Shown here in pieces: positions 51,433 to 59,694 of a stretch of 64,000 bases of DNA (positions are counted from its first letter, which is position 1; each line of letters opens with the position of its first letter). Position numbers and translations under genes: made by a program. The notes beneath the pieces are model-generated. The model was not told the DNA's origin, made no database searches, and saw nothing but the letters and a program-made list of their open reading frames with translations. The DNA is from Deltaproteobacteria bacterium (GTDB taxonomy: Bacteria; Myxococcota; JACRCW01), in contig JACRCW010000040.1 of the NCBI GenBank assembly GCA_016218805.1, forward strand, positions 1 to 64,000, read 5' to 3'.

Positions 51433-51693
51433 ATGAAAGTCGGAAATGAAGTGGTGCAGGTGTCCCCGCGGGGCCAGATCACGCTGCCACAGCACGTCCG
51501 CAAAGAACTCGGACTGGAGCCCGGAGATGCACTGTTGGTGAGCCTGGTGGATGGCCGCATCGTCCTCCAACCGGCGTCGGTGCTGCCCATCGAGACCTAT
51601 TCCGAGGAGCGCATCCGGGAGTTCGACGCGGCTGCCAAGGTGACGCCCGCGGAACTGGCGAAGATCGACAAGCGCTGGGGTCTGCGCCGGTGA
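51433..51693 (+). CDS. AbrB/SpoVT-type antitoxin of a PIN toxin pair
   Basis: 86 residues from ATG 51433. VVQVSPRGQITLPQHVRKEL followed by GLEPGDALLVSLVDGRIVLQ is a textbook AbrB/MazE swapped-hairpin DNA-binding domain. The C-terminal helix region (YSEERIREFDAAAKVTPAEL) is where such antitoxins grip the toxin. The GTG of the PIN gene overlaps its stop (GTGA). AbrB-type antitoxins repress their own promoter, and the AT-richer bases at 51417-51432 are the probable site. The longer open frame to 51199 lies over the preceding gene and is rejected. Confidence 0.9.
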   Translation: MKVGNEVVQVSPRGQITLPQHVRKELGLEPGDALLVSLVDGRIVLQPASVLPIETYSEERIREFDAAAKVTPAELAKIDKRWGLRR

Positions 51694-52115
51694 AGGGCGC
51701 GGCACGGGTGTTCCTCGACGCCAACGTGCTGTTCTTTGCGGCCCTCGGCGGGCCGCTGTTTCAGCGCCTCTGGCTTCTGGCGGAGCATCAGCGTGTGGTG
51801 CTGCTCACCAGTGCACATTGCCTGGACGAGGCACTGCGCAATGTCACCCGCAAGCGACCGGTCGCGACGGACGCGCTGACGCAGTGCGCGGCGGCGGTCC
51901 TCATCGTGGCGGAGGGCGACGTGGAACGGCAGGTGTGGGCGCGCGCGTTGCTGCCCGAGCATGATGCGCCGGTGTTGGCCGCCGCCGTTGATGCGCGAGC
52001 CCACGCCCTCATCACCGGCGACGTGAAGCACTTCGGTCCCCTGATGGCGCGGACGGACCTGCCGTTGCGGGTTCGCACCATTCGCAACTTCTTTCTTGAG
52101 GGACCAGGACGCTGA
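51690..52115 (+). CDS. PIN-domain ribonuclease toxin (VapC-like)
   Basis: 141 residues from GTG 51690, overlapping the antitoxin stop. VFLDANVLFFAALGG carries the first acidic residue of the PIN site. A central acidic residue is likely in CLDEALRNV, and ALITGDVKHFGPLM gives the C-terminal Asp. The overall pattern fits single-domain PIN toxins of type II systems, which cut specific RNAs when freed from the antitoxin. Pairing with an AbrB-type antitoxin is common. Target RNA cannot be predicted. Confidence 0.87.
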   Translation: MKGAARVFLDANVLFFAALGGPLFQRLWLLAEHQRVVLLTSAHCLDEALRNVTRKRPVATDALTQCAAAVLIVAEGDVERQVWARALLPEHDAPVLAAAVDARAHALITGDVKHFGPLMARTDLPLRVRTIRNFFLEGPGR

Positions 52116-52378
52116 CCGCGGCCAGGACGGCCCAGCCGCGGCAGCGCGCTTGCGCCTCGCGTCGCGTCCACGGACGTCCCATGAGAGCCAGTCCAGGTTG
52201 CGCGCGTTGGCAGCCGCTCGCACCCGCTCGGCACGTTCCAGCAGAACCGGAAGGACGTGATGTCATCACGCCGTGCACGACAACGAAGACAGCAGCGCTG
52301 AGCAAGTCTTGCTTTCGTGGGCTCTTGAATACACGCTCCGCCTGCCGTCATGTCGCGCAATGAAGACCCTGCACCACT

Positions 52379-52829
52379 CTAGAAACCAGGCCACCACATG
52401 TGGAGACAATAGGACGCCAAGAACTCATCGAAATCACGGGCAACACACACGATTTCCCCGCCATCATGGTCCGCGAGCATCAGGCTGCCATTCCGGTCGA
52501 GCCCGATGGGATTGCCGGAGTGATCAGCGGATACCACGATCCAATCCGCGACACCTGGCCACCCCTGCGCGCGATATCGCTTGGTTACGTCGACATCTGA
52601 CCAAGAGCTCTTGCCCATCGGCTCCGCCTTTCGCAGCCCGAACACGGGATAGCCGCCCACCATCCCGCCGCCGTAGGCCTGGAGAAAGGCGCGGTAGGAA
52701 TCCGGGAACCGCATTTCCTATCGTTCTCTCCGCGACAGCAATCTCCGCCTCGGATGGCACCTCTGCTGCCCTCATGACTGGAAAGCGGCGAAATTGTTCA
52801 TCGAGCGCAACACGAATGGCTGTCTTCAT
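52379..52829 (-). pseudogene. SUKH (SMI1/KNR4) immunity protein gene, broken by a one-base frameshift
   Basis: The first frame starts at ATG 52829 after AGGGGTGGA and reads MKTAIRVALDEQFRRFPVMR then EVPSEAEIAVAERTIG. It then runs into nonsense-like sequence. In the next frame, from 52714, the rest of a SUKH domain follows: RFPDSYRAFLQAYGGGMVGG, PVFGLRKAEPMG, WIVVSADHSGNPIGLDRNG and IVCVARDFDEFLASY. Removing one base from the AAA (52714-52716 on the minus strand) joins them into one protein of about 149 residues. SUKH proteins are immunity factors against nuclease toxins. Low GC content suggests transfer. A sequencing error in the triplet is an alternative. Confidence 0.7.
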
Positions 52830-53035
52830 TCCACCCCTCGTTTCGAATGCGGCCAATGGTCTTCCCTCCACGCATTGAACTCGGCGCGGTCCTTCTTCGT
52901 CAGTCCGGAGCCGATGACGAAGCGTCTTGCCACCGCGCTGAAGGCAGCACTCTGGTGCACCGGGAGAACGCGACCGCGCTGCCCGATCAGGCGCGCGAAA
53001 GCGGGTCCGCATGGCGCTCCAGGCATTGGAGACAT
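52826..53035 (-). pseudogene. Truncated toxin C-terminal remnant coupled to the SUKH gene
   Basis: A 69-codon frame (from ATG 53035, or 53026) ends with TGA overlapping the SUKH start (ATGA). It reads ... RGRVLPVHQSAAFSAVARRF, then SGLTKKDRAEFNAWREDHWP. It has the look of the end of a polymorphic-toxin nuclease, which is normally encoded directly before a SUKH immunity gene. The bulk of the toxin is gone, and the frame runs back into the tRNA-Ser gene. I infer a decayed toxin-immunity module; no catalytic motif can be named. Confidence 0.35.
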
Positions 53036-53104
53036 GTTGGAGACAGGCCTGATCTCCGTGCTCAAGGTAAAGTTAGGTCGGTGATACAAAAGAGGAAAAA
53101 GGCA

Positions 53105-53191
53105 CGGAGGGGGAGGGATTCGAACCCTCGGTGACGTTGCCGCCACGCTGGTTTTCAAGACCAGTTCCTTAAGCCGCTCGGACACCCCTCC
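53105..53191 (-). tRNA. tRNA-Ser (anticodon UGA)
   Basis: On the minus strand the acceptor 5' strand GGAGGGG (53185-53191) pairs with CCCCTCC (53106-53112), with discriminator G at 53105. The T arm is GAGGG-TTCGAAT-CCCTC, the anticodon stem is CTGGT/ACCAG with loop CTTGAAA (anticodon TGA), and a long variable arm typical of tRNA-Ser is present. CCA is not encoded. The tRNA 3' end faces the lower-GC toxin/immunity remnant, as expected if a mobile element once used it as an attachment site. Confidence 0.95.
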
Positions 53192-53319
53192 AGGGCGCGC
53201 GTGTTCCTATCCCGCGCGGCGAAAAATTTGGAGAGCGCCGCCACTTGGTGTCCACTGGAGCCGGGTGGAGCGCGCGGGTGCCGCTTGGATGCACCCACCG
53301 CCACCGACGGGAGGAAACC

Positions 53320-54603
53320 ATGGAAACCGGCGAATCCCGCATGCACGAACGGGTGCCGTTCACGGGCAGGGTGGCGGTGCTGGCATCGCCCTCCTCGCCG
53401 CCGCTGCGGCTGCTGGCGCGTGACCTGGGCGAGGGCGGCATCAGCCTTGCCTCAAACCACCCGTTCCGCCGCGGGGACCGGGTGGGCCTGCGGCTCACCA
53501 CCGCCGCGCATGAACTCACCATCCCCGTCAGTGAAGTGGCGTGGGTGGTGCGCGAGGTGAAGGGCAGCAGCCGGATCCCCACCGTGGGACTGCGCTTCAT
53601 CAACCTGCGCCCGCACGAACGCCAGGCGCTCAAGCGAATTGTCGACGAGGCGGGCGGAGCGCACGCCGCGCTGCCGCCCCTGCAACCCGCCGGGGATTCC
53701 CCTCCCCTGCCCAGCACCGAGCCCGCCATGCACGCCGAACCCACCCTCGCCTCCTCCCGTTCCTCGCTGCCGCCCCTGGAGTCGGACCTGCCCGCTCCGT
53801 CGGGCGCGCCGTTCTCCAGCCTGCCGCCGCTGGAGCCGTCCATTGGCCATGCGCCCGCGCCGCGCACGCCGCGCTGGGAGCTGAGCCAGGAAGAGCTGTC
53901 CCGCCCGTCCGGGCCGCCGCGCGCCGGCGGCAACCCCTCGCTGGTGTTTGCGGGCGGGCTGCTTGTCGTTGGGACGCTGGCGGGGCTGGTGTTTGGCGTG
54001 CTGGACCAGCGCGGCCGCGCTTCCCCCGACGGTGCCCGCACGGCGGCGGCCAGCCCCGCCCCCCGTGATGAGCCCGCGCCGGTGGATCCCGTCACGGCCC
54101 CGGCGGAGGACGCGCGTCCGGAGCCGGCCCCCGCCATGGTGGCCCCCGTCCGGCAGGCACCCGTGGCGCGGGCAGCCCCGGTGCGCACCGAACCGGTTGC
54201 CACCGCCATGGTCCTGCGCCCCGCCGCCGCGGCCACCGCCGTGGAACGGCGCCCGGCCGTCGTGGAGAAGCCGCTGCCGCTTCCCAACCACCGTCCCGGG
54301 CGCGTGGCGCTGGGCACCCCGGCCGTGCAGGGCAAGGAGGTCGTGATTGCCGTGCGCGGCGCCCGCGCCGTGGACAAGCAGTTCATCCTGCGCGCACCGG
54401 ACCGCGTGGTGCTGGACCTGGCGGCGGACGGCTTTGATGGGGCCAAGGAACTGGCGGGGCGCGCCTCCGTCAGGAAGCTCCGCCTGGGCCAGCGGCCGGG
54501 CGGCGTGCGCCTGGTGGTTGACGTCGCAGATGCCCGCGTGGCCGCGGCCGCCAAGGTGATCCGCCGGGCGGGCACGCTGCTGCTCGTGCTGCCGGCAAAG
54601 TGA
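53320..54603 (+). CDS. PilZ domain / TM helix / AMIN domain protein
   Basis: 427 residues from ATG 53320, set by GGGAGGAAACC. PilZ-like domain at about 8-115: RVPFTGRVAVLASPSS, LARDLGEGGISLASNHPFRR, EVAWVVREV and PTVGLRFINL; the RxxxR and DxSxxG motifs are partly changed (RVPFTGR, DLGEGG). A Pro/Ser linker is followed by one TM helix at about 205-229 (PSLVFAGGLLVVGTLAGLVFG), a second Ala/Pro linker, and a C-terminal AMIN-like domain at about 315-427 (EVVIAVRGARAVDKQFILRA, RVVLDLAADGF, VRKLRLGQRPGGVRLVVDVA). AMIN domains bind peptidoglycan or secretin assemblies. The protein could relay cytoplasmic c-di-GMP to the periplasm. Confidence 0.85.
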   Translation: METGESRMHERVPFTGRVAVLASPSSPPLRLLARDLGEGGISLASNHPFRRGDRVGLRLTTAAHELTIPVSEVAWVVREVKGSSRIPTVGLRFINLRPHERQALKRIVDEAGGAHAALPPLQPAGDSPPLPSTEPAMHAEPTLASSRSSLPPLESDLPAPSGAPFSSLPPLEPSIGHAPAPRTPRWELSQEELSRPSGPPRAGGNPSLVFAGGLLVVGTLAGLVFGVLDQRGRASPDGARTAAASPAPRDEPAPVDPVTAPAEDARPEPAPAMVAPVRQAPVARAAPVRTEPVATAMVLRPAAAATAVERRPAVVEKPLPLPNHRPGRVALGTPAVQGKEVVIAVRGARAVDKQFILRAPDRVVLDLAADGFDGAKELAGRASVRKLRLGQRPGGVRLVVDVADARVAAAAKVIRRAGTLLLVLPAK

Positions 54604-54645
54604 CGCGCGCTTGCGTTCGGGCCGGCGCGCGGCCACATCAACGCC

Positions 54646-54990
54646 ATGGCACGTTTCCAACGGCACGCCTTCGTCTGTGAAAACGAACGCGACCCCGCCA
54701 ACCCGCGCGGCTGCTGCAAGCACAAGGGCGGCACGGAGCTGCGCCTGGCGATGAAGAAGATCGTCGACGAGGCCGGGCTCAAGGGGTGCGTGCGGGTCAA
54801 CGTGGCGGGGTGCCTGGATGCCTGCGAGAACGGCCCCGTGGTGGTCATCTACCCGGAAGGCATCTGGTACACGGTGCCCACCCCCGCTGACGCGGAGGAG
54901 GTGGCCCGCGAACACCTGGTGGGCGGCCGCGTGGTGGACCGCCTGCTGATGCAACCCGTGCCTGAGCGCGAGAAGAAACCCGCGCCCTGA
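54646..54990 (+). CDS. Thioredoxin-like [2Fe-2S] ferredoxin
   Basis: 114 residues from ATG 54646. FVCENERDPANPRGCCKHKGG starts the domain. Cys in VCEN, a Cys-Cys pair (GCCKHKGG), then VRVNVAGCLDACENGPVVVI with GC and C spaced by three give the cluster ligands. EGIWYTVPTPADAEEVAREHL is the typical C-terminus of this family. These small proteins carry a [2Fe-2S] cluster on a thioredoxin fold; their partners are usually unknown. It is co-directional with the PilZ-AMIN gene (42-bp gap) and the MFS gene (14-bp gap). Confidence 0.9.
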   Translation: MARFQRHAFVCENERDPANPRGCCKHKGGTELRLAMKKIVDEAGLKGCVRVNVAGCLDACENGPVVVIYPEGIWYTVPTPADAEEVAREHLVGGRVVDRLLMQPVPEREKKPAP

Positions 54991-55004
54991 CGCACCATCC
55001 CAAC

Positions 55005-56207
55005 GTGGCCGGCCCCTCCATCTTCCGCGTGCTGCGGCACCGCAACTTCCGCCTGTACTGGGCGGGACAGGGCGTCTCCCTCGTGGGGACGTGGATGCAG
55101 GTCATGGCGCAGGGCTGGGTGCTGACCGGTTTGTCACCGGAGGCCTGGGCCCTGGGGGCGTTCAACGTCGCCGGGTCACTGCCCATGCTGCTGCTGGGCG
55201 CGCGCGGTGGCGAGCTTGCGGACCGGCGGGACAAGCGCGTGATCCTGCTGTGGACGCAGCTGTGCATGATGGCCCTGTCATTGGGGTTCGCGCTGCTCGT
55301 TGCCTCCGGCGCGCTGCTCCTGTGGCACGTGCTGCTGTTCGGCGCGGTCGCCAGCGTGGTGGAGGCGTTTGAGTTTCCCGCGGCACAGGGGTTTGCGCCG
55401 GAACTGGTGGACAAGGAGGACATCCCCGCCGCGGTGGCCATGGTGCAGACGGTGTTCCAGGGAGCCCGGCTGGTTGGTCCTGCGCTCGCGGGCCTGGCCA
55501 TCAAGCACCTGGGCGAGGCCAGCGCGTTTGTGTTCAATGGCCTGAGTTTCTTGGCCGTCATCGGCTGCCTGCTGGCCATACGCCGTCCCCCGGCGCGGCC
55601 CGCCGGCGAACCGGGGGCCCCACCGCGTTTCTCCGAGGGCTGGCGCTACGTGCGCAATGACGGCGTCACCGGCGCCCTGCTGGGCCTGATGGTGCTGGGT
55701 ATGGTGCTGGTGTTCCCGTTCATGGTGATGATGCCGCACCTGGGGCGCCACGTCCTGGGCGCCGACGCGGCGGGGATGGGGGACCTGCTGTCCGCATCGG
55801 GCGTGGGCGCGGTGGTGGGAAGTGTGCTGCTGCTGCGTCTCCCCGCGGAATCCTGGCGGCCGCGCCTGGCGGCCACGGTGGTGGTGTTGGCCGGCTCCCT
55901 GTTTGCGCTGGCGCACGTGCATGCGCTGACCGGCGCGCTCGTCGTGGTGGGCGCGCTCTCCGGGGCGATGGCGGTGCTGATGGGCAGCGTGAACCAAACC
56001 GTGCAGGCGCGCGTGCCCGCCGAGTTGCGCGGCCGCGTCACAGCGGTGTTTGGCATGGCATTCACCAGTGTCCTGCCCTTCAGCGCCATGGCGCTCTCCC
56101 TCGCCGCCGACGCGGTGGGCATGGCCCTGCTCCTGCAAGGATGCGCGGGGCTGTTCCTGTTGGCGGGTGCCGCCGTCCTCACGGCCGCCCACCGCGCGCG
56201 CGATTGA
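55005..56207 (+). CDS. MFS transporter, EntS-like exporter type
   Basis: 400 residues from GTG 55005. Eleven to twelve TM segments. FRVLRHRNFRLYWAGQGVSL and VGTWMQVMAQGWVLTGLS are the start of the enterobactin-exporter-like (EntS/DUF894) branch of MFS, and GELADRRDKRVILLWTQ contains the loop 2-3 motif (G-x-L-a-D-r). QARVPAELRGRVTAVFGMAF occurs in the equivalent loop of the second half. Substrate unknown; members export siderophores, macrolides and similar compounds. The 14-bp gap to the ferredoxin gene suggests one operon. Confidence 0.9.
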   Translation: MAGPSIFRVLRHRNFRLYWAGQGVSLVGTWMQVMAQGWVLTGLSPEAWALGAFNVAGSLPMLLLGARGGELADRRDKRVILLWTQLCMMALSLGFALLVASGALLLWHVLLFGAVASVVEAFEFPAAQGFAPELVDKEDIPAAVAMVQTVFQGARLVGPALAGLAIKHLGEASAFVFNGLSFLAVIGCLLAIRRPPARPAGEPGAPPRFSEGWRYVRNDGVTGALLGLMVLGMVLVFPFMVMMPHLGRHVLGADAAGMGDLLSASGVGAVVGSVLLLRLPAESWRPRLAATVVVLAGSLFALAHVHALTGALVVVGALSGAMAVLMGSVNQTVQARVPAELRGRVTAVFGMAFTSVLPFSAMALSLAADAVGMALLLQGCAGLFLLAGAAVLTAAHRARD

Positions 56208-56231
56208 GGGTGGGTGAATCGCCCGGGCAGC

Positions 56232-58220
56232 TCACGCTCCGCGGCACCGGGCCCCTGACCCGCAGAACGCGCGCCGCCGCCGCCAGGCCAGCGCGCTCAC
56301 GCCAACCAGCCACCACGGTGCGCCACGGCCCACGCGCGTGGCCGCACAACCCGCGCGCGGGGGCGGCACGGTGGGCTCAGGGGCGGACGACGCGGAGCTT
56401 GCAGTGGGTGCCGGTGATGACGACCCGGCCGCGGAGGACGCGGATGAACCGCCGCCGCTGCTCGCCGCGCCGCCATCCAGCGGCGGTGCTGGCGTGCACG
56501 TCCCGGCGCTGCAACGCCAGCCGGCGCCGCAGTCCTCATCACCGCGGCACCCGGGACAGCTCCCCGCGTCACAGAACACGGGCACCTCCACCAGCACCTC
56601 CGCGCTGGCCATCAGGTGCCCAAAGTGCGGCGCCGCCACGTCCTCCAGCGGTGACCCGTGGCCCGTCTGGGTCCAGCCCTTCTGCAGCACCAGCGCGCGC
56701 CATGCGCGGCGGTAGATGACGCGCGCGCGCACGTGGATGTTGCCGCCACCGGCGGGCGCTTGGAATTCGTACGCGGTCACGTCCGCCTGCAGCGGCGCCA
56801 GGCGGTTGTCGTCGACAATCGCCGTGGCCTCCGTGAAGAACACCGGGGCGTTGCCCGCTTCATCCCGCGCAACCTTGGCATACAGGCGGCCGGGCATCCC
56901 CGCGTAGTCCCCGCGGGCGGGGTCACCCAGCCCGCCCAGCGCGTGCACCGTGGGACCGCCCAGGAACGCCAGCGGCGCGCTCCCCGGTGTGCGCCACGCC
57001 TCCACCACCAGCACCACGTTGCGCATGGTCACGCCCGTCGGAACGCGGTGCCCGGCGCGGTCATTCACCAGCGTCACAGTGGCAACAATCCGCCCGTCCA
57101 GCAGGCGCGCCTGCAGCGCCAGGGACACCGCGTGGTCCAGGTAGCGCGCGCTCGTTCCCTCCAGGCGGTGGTCCGTCACGTCGCCCAGCGGGCGGAACAG
57201 CACCGGCCCCAGCACCCCGCACGCCTGCCGGTCGGGGAGCGCGGGCATGTGGCAGTCCGCGCAGGTGGCGTGCAGCGGCGAGTCCGGATCGCCGTACGGC
57301 GACTCCTTCCACTCCAGGTAGGTCGGCTCGCTCACCACGCCGTCGTCCTCCTCAAAGTCCCCGTCCCCGTCGGGATCGTTCTTGTCCTGGTGGCAGGTGG
57401 CGCACAGCGCAGCGGGCAGCTGCGGCTGGTAGCTGGCGCGCATCAGGCCCTCCTGGCGGTAGGTGACATCTCCCAGCGCGCCGTATTCCACGTTCCACCC
57501 GTCATACGGGCGCGTCACCTCCACCACGCCCGGCCACATGCCGGGAAAGTTGGGCCGCGTCTCATCCACGCGGGCCACCTTGTGGCACACGTCACACGCC
57601 ACGCCCATGGCGACGTCACCGTCTGCCGCGGACAGGGGCGACAGCGGCGTGTACGGATTCTTCAGCCAGGCCACCGGCTGGTGGCACGCGCGGCATTCGC
57701 TGGCCGGGTTGGTTCCCGCGTGGATGGAATCCCGCGTGTAGACGAACCCACCCGCCCCGCCGTCCGTGCCGCTGCCGTCATACAGGTCATACACCCAGCG
57801 GTTGGTCCCCGCGTGCGCCATGGCGGAATCCCGCCACGCCGGCGCCTGCCGCGTGTGGCAGTTCCCGCACGTGTCCGGCCGCAGGAACGCGTAGGCGGCG
57901 TTGTCACCCACGGGGACCGGGTCCAGCGCCAGCTCCATCCCCACGCGCGGCGCCACCACGTCCGCCCCGGCGTTGAAGTAGCCCACGCGGCCCGCCACCA
58001 CCTTGACGCGTGCCCCGTCGTCCACGGCCAGCCGGAAGGTGCCGTCTGCGTCCGTCGTCACTTCGGTGGCCGTGGCCTGCAGGGTCACCCGCGCGCCGGC
58101 CACTGGCAGGCGGGTTGGCCCGTCCAGCACCACGCCGGAAACCTGGGCCGCGGCCGGTAGGGCCGCCGCCATCCCCGCCATCCCCACCACCAACACGCAG
58201 CCTCTGGCGTGGCCCGCCAT
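56232..58220 (-). CDS. Secreted pentahaem cytochrome c with MYXO-CTERM-like tail
   Basis: 662 residues from ATG 58220; upstream codons of the same frame overlap the divergent gene and are rejected. Signal peptide (MAGHARGCVLVVGMAGMAAA), then a carboxypeptidase-regulatory-like beta domain (GVVLDGPTRLPVAGARVTLQ) to about residue 85. Five CxxCH haem sites: CGNCH (about 117), CRACH (171), CDVCH (208), CATCH (272) and CADCH (319). A region of beta strands follows, a small Cys cluster (CPGCRGDEDCGAGWRCSAGTC), a Ser/Ala/Pro stretch, then GC-x-TM-RRRR (residues 630-655), like the MYXO-CTERM surface-sorting signal. Probably a cell-surface electron carrier or redox enzyme. Confidence 0.85.
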   Translation of the reverse strand: MAGHARGCVLVVGMAGMAAALPAAAQVSGVVLDGPTRLPVAGARVTLQATATEVTTDADGTFRLAVDDGARVKVVAGRVGYFNAGADVVAPRVGMELALDPVPVGDNAAYAFLRPDTCGNCHTRQAPAWRDSAMAHAGTNRWVYDLYDGSGTDGGAGGFVYTRDSIHAGTNPASECRACHQPVAWLKNPYTPLSPLSAADGDVAMGVACDVCHKVARVDETRPNFPGMWPGVVEVTRPYDGWNVEYGALGDVTYRQEGLMRASYQPQLPAALCATCHQDKNDPDGDGDFEEDDGVVSEPTYLEWKESPYGDPDSPLHATCADCHMPALPDRQACGVLGPVLFRPLGDVTDHRLEGTSARYLDHAVSLALQARLLDGRIVATVTLVNDRAGHRVPTGVTMRNVVLVVEAWRTPGSAPLAFLGGPTVHALGGLGDPARGDYAGMPGRLYAKVARDEAGNAPVFFTEATAIVDDNRLAPLQADVTAYEFQAPAGGGNIHVRARVIYRRAWRALVLQKGWTQTGHGSPLEDVAAPHFGHLMASAEVLVEVPVFCDAGSCPGCRGDEDCGAGWRCSAGTCTPAPPLDGGAASSGGGSSASSAAGSSSPAPTASSASSAPEPTVPPPRAGCAATRVGRGAPWWLVGVSALAWRRRRAFCGSGARCRGA

Positions 58221-58386
58221 CCCGGGGACGTCCTCTCCAATCCTACGGCGGGAGCACGCCCGCGCCGCCAGCAATCTGGGTCCACCGGTGCGCGGCACGC
58301 AACCTGGGGCCACATTGCGCCCTGCCGCCCGCTCACGTATGGCGCCGCCCCGACGACGGCGCGCCCGTGCGCGCCACAGGTGAAGC

Positions 58387-59637
58387 ATGACGGGCGCGCT
58401 CACCCATACGCTGGAGGCTCGGCTGGCCCAGGCGGTCCCGGACGCGGATGAACGCGTGCGCGTGACCCGGCTGCTGGAGTCCTGCATGCGCGCCATCGCG
58501 GACATGTCCCGCATGGATGAGTCGCTCTACGAGCGGCTCGCCGCCGGCGAGGGGTCACTGCTGGCGCAGCAGGAGGCCGGCGCGCTGCTGCTGCAGCTGG
58601 CGGCGGTGACCCTGGACGGCCTGGGTGAGCTGGTGGGCGTGCTGTCCCGCGAGGGCTACCTGCAGGCGCTGCCCGGCAGCACCACGCTGCCGGATGACCT
58701 GGAGTTTGACCTGGGCGGCGGGCACGCACCGGAGCCCGCGCAGCTGGGACTGGACGAGCTGGACATTGACGGCGCGCTCGCCGGGCTGTCGCCAGCACAG
58801 GAGAGCAGCGCGCGGCGCACCCAGGAAGTGGCCGAAGCGGCGCGCTCCATCGGGTACGGAATACAAAGCCAGCTGGACGGGTTCTACCGGCGGTTTGACG
58901 CCGCCGTCCGCGGTGGCCATCTGGGGCAGGCCATGGAGGACCTGGATGACACGCGCAACGCCACCGGCGACGGAGTGTTTGCGCTCATCACCGCGGTGAT
59001 GAAGGCGTACCTGCCGGAGCTGTCGCCGGACGTGGTGGTGCCCACGCACCGCAGCACGCTGCAGCGCGCCCTGCTGGTGCGCATTGGCGTGGCGGACCTG
59101 TGCCGCCTGGTGGAGCGGGACAACGGCATCTTCCAGGACGCCGCCGGCGCGCGCGCGGACCAGGAGGGAGCGCTGGCGCGCCTGTGCCACACGCTGGAGA
59201 ACTACATCGCCTCGGAGGCCTTCCGGATGATGCGCCCCGCGGACCGCTGGGAGCTGAGCAAGGCGCTCACTGCGCTCAACGCCGGCGGGCCCGGGCTGGC
59301 CACGCGCCAGGCCGCGGAGGGACTGGCCAAGTTCCTGGACAGCCTGTCTTCCATCAACCAACGGGACGCGCTGCGCCGGCATGACCTGGAGGTCCTGCGG
59401 GAGTTGGAGCAGGCGCTGGACGCCGCCCGTGACGTGGCCGGCGTCAGCTTCTCCGGCGCCATGAGCCTGGTGCAGCAGGCGCAGGCGCTGGCCGTCCGCC
59501 TGTACGGTCTCAGCCGCGAACTGGACCTGCTGCTCATCCGCTGGCGCCTGGACCCGCCCCAGCTCAACCGCCCGGGAGACCTGGAGCAGGTTGTCAGCCA
59601 ACTGGGCGCCCTGGTGCGCGCACACGCCCGGAGTTGA
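58387..59637 (+). CDS. Hypothetical helical cytoplasmic protein
   Basis: 416 residues from ATG 58387. No signal peptide or TM segment. Long amphipathic helices dominate (EVAEAARSIGYGIQSQLDGF, LERALDAA-like segments, SGAMSLVQQAQALAVRLYGL). An acidic, low-complexity stretch lies at about 100-140 (LEFDLGGGHAPEPAQLGLDE). The N-terminal part could be a four-helix bundle (RVTRLLESCMRAIADMSRMD). No family recognised. It is divergent from the cytochrome gene, with a 166-bp gap that must hold both promoters. The next gene follows by 57 bp. Confidence 0.6.
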   Translation: MTGALTHTLEARLAQAVPDADERVRVTRLLESCMRAIADMSRMDESLYERLAAGEGSLLAQQEAGALLLQLAAVTLDGLGELVGVLSREGYLQALPGSTTLPDDLEFDLGGGHAPEPAQLGLDELDIDGALAGLSPAQESSARRTQEVAEAARSIGYGIQSQLDGFYRRFDAAVRGGHLGQAMEDLDDTRNATGDGVFALITAVMKAYLPELSPDVVVPTHRSTLQRALLVRIGVADLCRLVERDNGIFQDAAGARADQEGALARLCHTLENYIASEAFRMMRPADRWELSKALTALNAGGPGLATRQAAEGLAKFLDSLSSINQRDALRRHDLEVLRELEQALDAARDVAGVSFSGAMSLVQQAQALAVRLYGLSRELDLLLIRWRLDPPQLNRPGDLEQVVSQLGALVRAHARS

Positions 59638-59694
59638 CCGCCGGATCCCGCACGCACGCTTGCCGCGCACCCGCTCACCGGGGAGATACCCGTC

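Noticed and set aside
53169-54848. Long minus-strand open frame opposite the PilZ-AMIN gene
   Set aside because: Ser/Arg/Thr-rich composition, no start signal and no family; it is the antisense shadow of a clear gene.
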